DNA of 64,000 nt, from the NCBI RefSeq assembly GCF_000315625.1, contig NW_005434656.1, positions 1 through 64,000 of the forward strand. Direction: 5' to 3'. Below, in pieces: positions 57,383-64,000 of this stretch. The notes below the pieces were generated by a model. It did no database searches. It had not been told where the DNA came from and saw nothing but the letters and a program-made list of their open reading frames with translations. The translations under genes and the position numbers were made by a program. This DNA is from Guillardia theta CCMP2712. Taxonomy: Eukaryota > Cryptophyceae > Pyrenomonadales > Geminigeraceae. The first letter of the stretch is position 1. Each line of letters begins with the position of its first letter.

Positions 57383-60318
57383 ATGCGGGGGTGGTTGGAA
57401 AAGCAACATCATCATGTTCTGAAATCCTTTGAGAGGAGATGGTTCGAGCTCTATGGTTGTGAGCTCAGGTTGGATGTTTTTGTTAAACATGTGATTTTGA
57501 GTACCCCCACTTGTTCTCACCTGTGTCCAGATACTTCGAAAAAGACAGAAGCGATGTTGCTTGTCGCGTTATTAATGTGAAAGGCAACAAATTCCAGGAT
57601 GGGAGGGTATGTATTTGTGTACCAGACTAAGTTCTTGAACTCATTGATTTTCTGAAGAAAACTGCCAAACGACTGGAGTTTGTCATCGAAACGCCTAATG
57701 ATACTTTGGCGAAATCATACAAGTTTGCTTGTGACAAAGAAGAGGAGTACAACCAGTAAGAACTCATCATGGAGATACTCGTCTTACTCTTTCTAGGTGG
57801 AAAGCTGCTCTTGCTCAAGCTGCCGTCTTTGATCGCGCGGTTGCAATCGCCTTTTCCCTTAGAACCCTTCCGTGTATCAACGTTGATATGATGTAGAGTT
57901 TTCCGTGATTCAATTTCCTCATTGTCCAAGTGCGAATCCTGAGAGTGTGTCATCAGTGACCAAAATCATTCCTTGACGCAGACAGCAAACCTTTCATGAC
58001 AGCCCATGTGATGGTTTGGGGTCTTGTGTTGACTTTTCTTCCAGACTGTCGCCATCGCTCCGCAGAGGCCGAACATCGTGGCTCTTGTAAACGGAAAGAG
58101 TGGAGGCAAACAGGGTGAGTTCGAGTTAACTCTCTAGCCGAGGAGACTCACCCGTAGAATAGGAACGAAACTCATTCAGAAGATCAAAAAACATCTCGGG
58201 GATGCGAATGTGGTGGACATCATGTCCCTATCAGATGCCGGAAAGGGAATCAAAGGACCCCACGGGGCTCTTGCAAGTGCATGCATGAATGCGGTGCGAA
58301 GAGGAGCTCATTTCAGTGCAGTGCATGCCAACGACGGCCCCAATACTCGATTTCTTGTCTGCGGAGGAGACGGAACTGTGGGCTGGACTCTTCAGGTGGG
58401 CTGATATCGATATGATATCGACTTAATCACTCACGCAATCTCGTCGAGCAGGACATGGAAAAGTTGATTCAGTCTGGAGGGATCAATGGTATGCTGTTAC
58501 TGCGTAATGTGGGAGTTTTCACCCTGGCTTTCAGCTGATATTCCGATCGCCGTCCTCCCTCTTGGCACAGGCAACGACATGGCAAGAACGCTGCGGTGAG
58601 ATGGGTTTGGTCGAAAAGGCAAGGAGCTGATCGTGATGAAAGATGTGGTGGAGGCTACAGTGGAGAGCAGTTGCTGCCGATTCTCAAGAAAGCAGCAGTG
58701 GGAGAGAGGAAGAGGTGGGTAGAGTTTCAAAGAGGTGGTCCTCGCTCGAGGAGCATTCTAAGTGATTGCCTTAGGCTGGATCGATGGAAAGTTCGTGTTA
58801 CTGCCGAACAAGGCGGTCAAGAGCCTTTCGTCAAGGAGTTTCTCATGTGCAACTACTTCTCCATAGGATGGGATGCAGTGGTGAGGAAAGGATATTCAAG
58901 ACAACGACAGTGAGGATGTGCTGTAGGTTGCCCGTGGCTTTCACGTAAAGCGTGAGCTGAGCCCAAACCTATTCAAGAACCGAATCATTAATAAGCTATG
59001 GTAACACTATTAGAGCGTGGGGAGAAGACTCTGAAGGTTCTATGTAAGGTATCTCTACTTCAGCTTCGGAAACTTGGTTGGCAACTTCGATGCTTCTAAG
59101 GGAGTTGAAGTGAGATTTGATTTCCTCTGACTGTTTCCATCTTCTTGCCATTCTTCCTCCTCTCCACTAGTTCCTCGTGCTTCTCTCTCTCTACCTCTAC
59201 CTCTACCTCTACCTCTACCTCTACCTCACCTCTACCTCTACCTCTCTAACTCTCTCTCTGCTTTCCAACCATTATCTCGCTCAAATGTGACATCGGCATT
59301 GATGATTTTCTAGCTTGAAGTCGATGGAAAGTCTGTGCAGATTCCAAAAGGCATCAAGAGCGTGGCTGTCATCAACATCCCGTCCTTCAGTGGTGGAGCC
59401 GACCTGTGGGGAAAATCTTCATCAGTAATTGGATCACTTTCTAACTGGCAAATATTATCTAATAGTAATGTAGGGCAATTTCCAAAAGCCGCAGACAGAC
59501 GACGGTCTTCTGGTGAGAGGCGGAGACAGATTTATCTTGTTTGATCCAAAAAGTAGGAGATCGTCGGCACTTACAACCCTCTTCATCTCGGCATGGTGAT
59601 CGTTAAGATACGAACGGCAGTCAGGTCAGAGACAGACGAGCCGTGTTGGTCGTTGTGAGCTGATGTTGCTACTGGTGCGGCACAGGATAGCGCAGGGCAA
59701 GAGAGTAACAGTGAAGACCAAGACGTTTGCCGAAGGAGGACCGAAGCCCGGCAAAGGCACCTGCATGCAGGTCAGTCTCGCCCGCGAAGGAGTAGGTTGA
59801 GAGTCTGTTGGCAGGTGGACGGAGAGCCTTACTTCCTCGACCACAAGGTGACGGGTGGAGGGTCGACTGAGGCGCTGACGCAGTGGCAGGGTTTCCACGA
59901 AGACGTGCATTACAAGCCTGAAAAGAACCTTCGGGTATGCGAGAGGGCTGATTGCGTCCTTGTGATGTTGGGGCAGGATGGAAACGTTGACGTAAAGGTG
60001 GAGATCTCTCACCATGCAGTAGCTACGTTGGTTGAGAGCCCTGACGTATGTTGCTGTGCGATCAAGATGGAACGTGACGGGTGCGCAGGGAGGAGGTTGT
60101 TGCGTCGCTCCCAAGGTCGACTAGGACATGGAGGAGCTTTGATGCACTCTAAACCATCTTTAAATGTGTCCTCGCACACTCCAAGCTCCCATGATGAAAT
60201 GGATGCCTTGGCACAACAGTTAACGAAGGAAAGGATTTTCCCTTCCGTGGATTATGTGCAGATGTACAGACAGAAATACAGACAAAGAAATAAAACGAAT
60301 CAAATGAGAAAGAGTTGA
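57383..60318 (+). CDS. PH-domain diacylglycerol kinase
   Basis: It phosphorylates diacylglycerol to phosphatidic acid at membranes. From ATG 57383 the frame gives a PH domain: MRGWLEKQHHHVLKSFERRW, YFEKDRSDVACRVINVKGN, RLEFVIETPNDTLAKSYKF and WKAALAQAAVFDRA. The catalytic domain follows: NIVALVNGKSGGKQG, LGDANVVDIMSLSDAGKGI, FLVCGGDGTVGWTL (GGDGT nucleotide loop), IPIAVLPLGTGNDMARTLRW, FLMCNYFSIGWDAVVARGFH and SVAVINIPSFSGGADLWG. The accessory domain ends near VGTYNPLHLGMVIVKIRTA, and the protein stops at 60318. No C1 zinc fingers are seen, so the PH domain would be the membrane sensor. A further upstream exon is possible because a splice acceptor sits six bases before the ATG. Confidence 0.88.
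59190..59270 (+). repeat. Intronic (acctct)n microsatellite
   Basis: About ten units of ctctac/cctcta followed by a ct run, inside an intron of the diacylglycerol kinase gene. Confidence 0.92.
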
Positions 60319-60524
60319 CGCAGAAGAGTGAAATTTCTCATGGAAAGGGCCTATCAGCTTTCCGCCTTCGTTCAATTCCTCTATGCTTTCTCCTCCGACG
60401 TCGATGAAAGCTGCTGGCAGGTCATTCCCCTCGGACTCGGATGCGACCATCTCACTCTCCTACCTCACACGGCTGTACACAAGAGCCCATTCATTACATA
60501 CCCAAATGCCTCTCCGTTATTCTC

Positions 60525-60566
<42 letters not shown>

Positions 60567-60570
<4 letters not shown>

Positions 60571-60914
60571 ATGCGTCTCCTCTTCACCTCACTGCCCTCT
60601 CTTTCCGCCTGCTGCTTCCCTTGTCCCTGCTCTGCTCCTGACGCCTCCCCCTCCTCCGGCCTGCGCTTCTGATGTGCCCGCTCTGTCCTGCTGCTTGACG
60701 TCCGTACCCTCCCTTGCAATGTCATCACGTTGCGGAGCAGTGAGCAGCAGTCCTCTGCTGCTGATGATGATGATGATTGACGTCGCGGTCGCTCCTCCAT
60801 CCTGTCGAGGTACGCGCGCTGCTGCGGGCTGAGAGTGAAGGCGGGGCGATGTGCTGGGGGATAAGAGAAGGAGAAGCTGGTGATGGTGATGGTGAAGGAG
60901 GAGGAGGCGGACAT
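60567..60914 (-). CDS. Repeat-borne small ORF, copy 1 (hypothetical)
   Basis: ATG 60914 (MSASSSFTITITSFSFSY) and a 115-residue frame with LSPQQRAYLDRMEERPRRQ, a Ser run, and a Glu/Arg-rich end. The frame is kept open in all three repeat copies, even though copy 3 has lost one codon in the Ser run, an in-frame change. That is weak evidence for selection; the copies are too alike for a strong test. No family recognised. Confidence 0.35.
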
Positions 60915-61723
60915 GGCAGTAGAGGAGAAGGACGTGTGTCAAGGAAGGCTGGTTCAGTTGGAGGGACACAGGGAGCAGAGGAGGGAAAAAGCCGCGAGGT
61001 AACGTGACCGGGAGGGAGGTAACATGACCCTTGCGTCGATTCGCGATGGAGGTACCGTGATGGCCTCTTCGATCAGTCATCGCTGACTTTTGACTCTCAT
61101 CATGCAAAAAAAAGAATTACGGAGGTGAAGGAGTCGCTCAGGCAGCATTGAGAGCCCCAGGATGTAACTGCAGATCTGGTGCTTAGGATTATTCAGAATC
61201 AGACTTGACTGAAACTCATTGACAGCTCCATCAAGCCTCTGTGCGCTTAGACACGAGACCGTAGTGAAGATCAACCCCGATCGTCCCTACGACTAGACAA
61301 CGAAGAAGACCCTTGTGCATCCCCTCGGGGTACTTGAGAGGCTTGAGAAACGGTTGCTCGACTTCTGCTTACCTCGTATCGACAAGGAACACACGGTCAG
61401 TTCTTTGCTTGGGCCATATGAACATCTGAACAGCAACTACTCTCAGGCTCCATGGAGGCCATCGCTTCAAGGCAGCACAGTCCTTTCCCTGGTTATGCAT
61501 GCAGAAAGCCATACTGGCATGTGCTGTTGAGCTATATGAAGCTAGCTACAAACGTCAACAGAGAATGGAAGGTGTGTTCCAAATTCATGAAAACATTCAA
61601 TGCAAGTGCAGTGATACAATCAGGTGCATACAACATCCCTAGAAGTGGCTGTACACAAGAGCCCATTCATTACATACCCAAATGCCCTCTCCGTTATTCT
61701 CCCTTCTCTTTCTCTCTCCCTCT

Positions 61724-62071
61724 CTACATGCATCTCCTCTTCACCTCACTGCCCTCTCTTTCCGCCTGCTTCTTCCCTTGTCCCTCCTCTGCTCCTGACG
61801 CCTCCCCCTCCTCCGGCCTGCGCTTCTGATGTGCCCGCTCTGTCCTGCTGCTTGACGTCCGTACCCTCCCTTGCAATGTCATCACGTTGCGGAGCAGTGA
61901 GCAGCAGTCCTCTGCTGCTGATGATGATGATGATTGACGTCGCGGTCGCTCCTCCATCCTGTCGAGGTACGCGCGCTGCTGCGGGCTGAGAGTGAAGGCG
62001 GGGCGATGTGCTGGGGGATAAGAGAAGGAGAAGCTGGTGATGGTGATGGTGAAGGAGGAGGAGGCGGACAT
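61724..62071 (-). CDS. Repeat-borne small ORF, copy 2 (hypothetical)
   Basis: Same frame as at 60567-60914, 115 residues, with a handful of substitutions near the C terminus. Open throughout. Confidence 0.35.
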   Translation of the reverse strand: MSASSSFTITITSFSFSYPPAHRPAFTLSPQQRAYLDRMEERPRRQSSSSSAAEDCCSLLRNVMTLQGRVRTSSSRTERAHQKRRPEEGEASGAEEGQGKKQAEREGSEVKRRCM

Positions 62072-62782
62072 GGCAGTAGAGGAGAAGGACGTGTGTCAAG
62101 GAAGGCTGGTTCGGTTGGAGGGACACAGGGAGCAGAGGAGGGAAAAAGCCGCGAGGTAACGTGACCGGGAGGGAGGTAACATGACCCTTGCGTCGATTCG
62201 CGATGGAGGTACCGTGATGGCCTCTTCGATCAGTCATCGCTGACTTTTGACTCTCATCATGCTAAAAAAAGAATTACGGAGGTGAAGGAGTCGCTCAGGC
62301 AGCATTGAGAGCCCCAGGATGTAACTGCAGATCTGGTGCAAAGGATTATTCAGAATCAGACTTGACTGCAACGCATTGACAGCTCCATCAAGCCTCTGTG
62401 CGCCTAGACACGAGACCGTAGTGAAGATCAACCCCGATCGTCCCTACGACTAGACAACGAAGAAGACCCTTGTGCATCCCCTCAGGGTACTTGAGAGGCT
62501 TGAGAAACGGTTGCTCGACTTCTGCTTACCTCGTATCGACAAGGAACACACGGTCAGTTCTTTGCTTGGGCCATATGAACATCTGAACAGCAACTATCAA
62601 TCACAGAAGCTTTCTACCATCCCTCTCAAATCCCATCAGGCTCCATGGAGGCCATCGCTTCAAGGCAGCGCAGTCCTTTCCCTGGTTATGCATGCAGAAA
62701 GCCATACAGGCAGCCTTACACAAGAGCCCATTCATTACATACCCAAATGCCCTCTCCGTTATTCTCCCTTCTCTCTCTCTCT

Positions 62783-63127
62783 CTACATGCGTCTCCTCTT
62801 CACCTCACTGCCCTCTCTTTCCGCCTGCTGCTTCCCTTGTCCCTCCTCTGCTCCTGACGCCTCCCCCTCCTCCGGCCTGCGCTTCTGATGTGCCCGCTCT
62901 GTCCTGCTGCTTGACGTCCGTACCCTCCCTTGCAATGTCATCACGTTGCGGAGCAGTGAGCAGCAGTCCTCTGCTGCTGATGATGATGATTGACGTCGCG
63001 GTCGCTCCTCCATCCTGTCGAGGTACGCGCGCTGCTGCGGGCTGAGAGTGAAGGCGGGGCGATGTGCTGGGGGATAAGAGAAGGAGAAGCTGGTGATGGT
63101 GATGGTGAAGGAGGAGGAGGCGGACAT
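62783..63127 (-). CDS. Repeat-borne small ORF, copy 3 (hypothetical)
   Basis: Same frame, 114 residues, one Ser codon fewer than the other two copies. The DNA upstream of it diverges from the other copies soon after the ATG. Confidence 0.35.
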   Translation of the reverse strand: MSASSSFTITITSFSFSYPPAHRPAFTLSPQQRAYLDRMEERPRRQSSSSAAEDCCSLLRNVMTLQGRVRTSSSRTERAHQKRRPEEGEASGAEEGQGKQQAEREGSEVKRRRM

Positions 63128-63290
63128 GGCAGTAGAGGAGAAGGACGTGTGTCAAGGCTGGTTCGGTTGGAGGGATAGAGGGCTGAGGAAGGAAAAAGCC
63201 GCGAGGTAACGTGACCGGGAGGGAGGTAACATGACCCTTGCGTCGATTCGCGATGGAGGTACCGTGATCGGGTCATCGCCTCTCATCACG

Positions 63291-64000
63291 CCTCTCCGTC
63301 AAGCCTTTTAGAAGGAGAAGCTGACAGTGATGGTGATGGTGAAGGACAGAGGACATGGGCCGAAAGAAGTAGTGACTTTACTAAGTTACTCTTCAATGCC
63401 AGGGTATGCCGCAGTGCTCGGGCTACTGCCGTAGCGGCCCGGTGCCGGGCACGGTAAAAGTTCACCCGGGTTCTCAGTCTCAGCGGCTCGCCACTGCGGC
63501 AGTGGCGTACGCGCTGGCAGGCTGATGATCATCGACTGAGTTTGTAAACTGAGAGTCCGGGGTGGCAACTAACTTGCTTTCAGAGAGAGGCTACTGAAGT
63601 AGATGTTTGTAGCCTGAGCGCCGCTCAGTGTCACTTCAGTGACAGTGACGGGCCGGCCCGGCCGACCGTTCCGAAGCCACTGTGACACCGTAAGTTACCC
63701 GGCGATTCATTGACTTGCTTTTCCAAAGCAGTACGGTACACTGCTGACTCAGGGCCCGGTGGTCCAAGACCCGTGACCGTCTCCGCGCCGTGCGACCGGG
63801 CGGCCCCACCGTCGAGGACTCCGGGAGTATCGAACCGAGTCCGTTACATTTGGAATGATTTTGAAACCGCCGCGGATGACACTGGCCCTATTCAGATGTT
63901 TCAGTGAGCTGTTAGCCCGTTTTAGTGAGTCGCTTTCAGTACCCTCCGGTCTGCCGCACCTCGCGGTTTGACCCGCGCCGCAAATAGAAGATGGCAGGCA
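63291..64000. repeat. GC-rich hairpin-rich island 4
   Basis: From about 63400 the sequence becomes GC-rich with many short inverted motifs (ctgccgtagcggcccggtgccgggc, ccactgcggcagtgg, gtcacttcagtgacagtgac, gggccggcccggccg). It continues to the window edge. Texture is like the islands at 5560, 20640 and 42890. No gene. Confidence 0.45.

Larger units (their letters stand above)
60476..63290. repeat. Tandem triplication, unit about 1.05-1.18 kb
   Basis: Three near-identical copies start with tacacaagagcccattcatt at 60476, 61652 and 62717. Copy 3 diverges or ends at about 63290. Differences are mostly in microsatellites: the (tc)n run near 60526-60568 shrinks in copies 2 and 3, and a gatgat run has one unit fewer in copy 3. 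There is also a 40-bp segment (62597-62637) present in copy 2 but not copy 1, and about 127 bp unique between copies 1 and 2. The very high identity means recent duplication or ongoing conversion. Confidence 0.93.

Noticed and set aside
1-64000. Nucleomorph, plastid or bacterial origin
   Set aside because: Frequent spliceosomal introns, moderate GC, telomeric TTTAGGG-type repeats and nuclear-type genes; gene order shows no operons.

Overview
The window is nuclear DNA of a unicellular, flagellated alga with a complex red-lineage plastid. A cryptophyte such as Guillardia theta is my best guess; this is inference, and no database was consulted. The evidence is as follows. Nearly every gene is cut by short introns of about 40-80 nt with GT..AG ends. 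Plant-type CCCTAAA telomeric repeats occur near the left end. Several proteins start with a signal peptide followed at once by a Phe and an S/R/A-rich stretch, the bipartite plastid-targeting signature of such algae. Proteins with DPY30, IQ, EF-hand and CEP72-like LRR domains suggest flagella and centrosomes. Promoters and terminators cannot be called with confidence and are not listed. All gene models are hand-spliced; exon limits are given where both splice sites and reading frame agree.

Layout. 1-4.2 kb: a subtelomeric tangle of broken minus-strand retroelement pieces, separated by short telomeric repeats and by different tandem repeats. 4.2-8.3 kb: no gene. 8.3-13.2 kb (-): a 1507-residue protein joining a cysteine-less peroxiredoxin-like domain to about 15 KH repeats, with a plastid-type presequence. 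14.0-16.5 kb (+): a TPR plus METTL21/FAM86-type methyltransferase. 17.6-19.1 kb (+): an MDR quinone reductase, possibly plastid-targeted. 19.3-20.3 kb (-): a DPY30/IQ protein. 21.3-22.1 kb (+): cornichon. 22.5-22.8 kb (-): ribosomal protein L37. 24.8-27.9 kb (+): one or two unidentified spliced genes. 28.8-32.2 kb (+): a large EF-hand/IQ-repeat protein. 33.2-34.6 kb (+): a Tat-type thylakoid-lumen candidate. 34.7-35.3 kb (-): a small two-helix membrane protein. 36.9-42.8 kb (+): a 1689-residue protein with SKICH-like, BIR, armadillo-like, UBA, PB1 and MAP3K-type kinase domains. 45.2-46.5 kb (+): a Cys-rich nuclear-type protein. 46.7-49.0 kb (-): GMP reductase. 49.6-52.4 kb (+): phenylalanyl-tRNA synthetase alpha. 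52.6-53.0 kb (-): a 102-residue plastid-type protein. 53.4-55.2 kb (+): a CEP72-like LRR/coiled-coil protein. 55.3-56.0 kb (-): a three-helix membrane protein. 57.4-60.3 kb (+): a PH-domain diacylglycerol kinase. 60.5-63.3 kb: a recent tandem triplication. 63.3-64 kb: a GC-rich hairpin-rich island, one of four or five in the window.

The genes do not form an operon or pathway; this is ordinary gene-dense eukaryotic DNA with a mixture of housekeeping, plastid, flagellar/centrosomal and signalling genes. The two most unusual items are the Prx-like/KH fusion and the BIR/ARM/UBA/PB1/kinase fusion.
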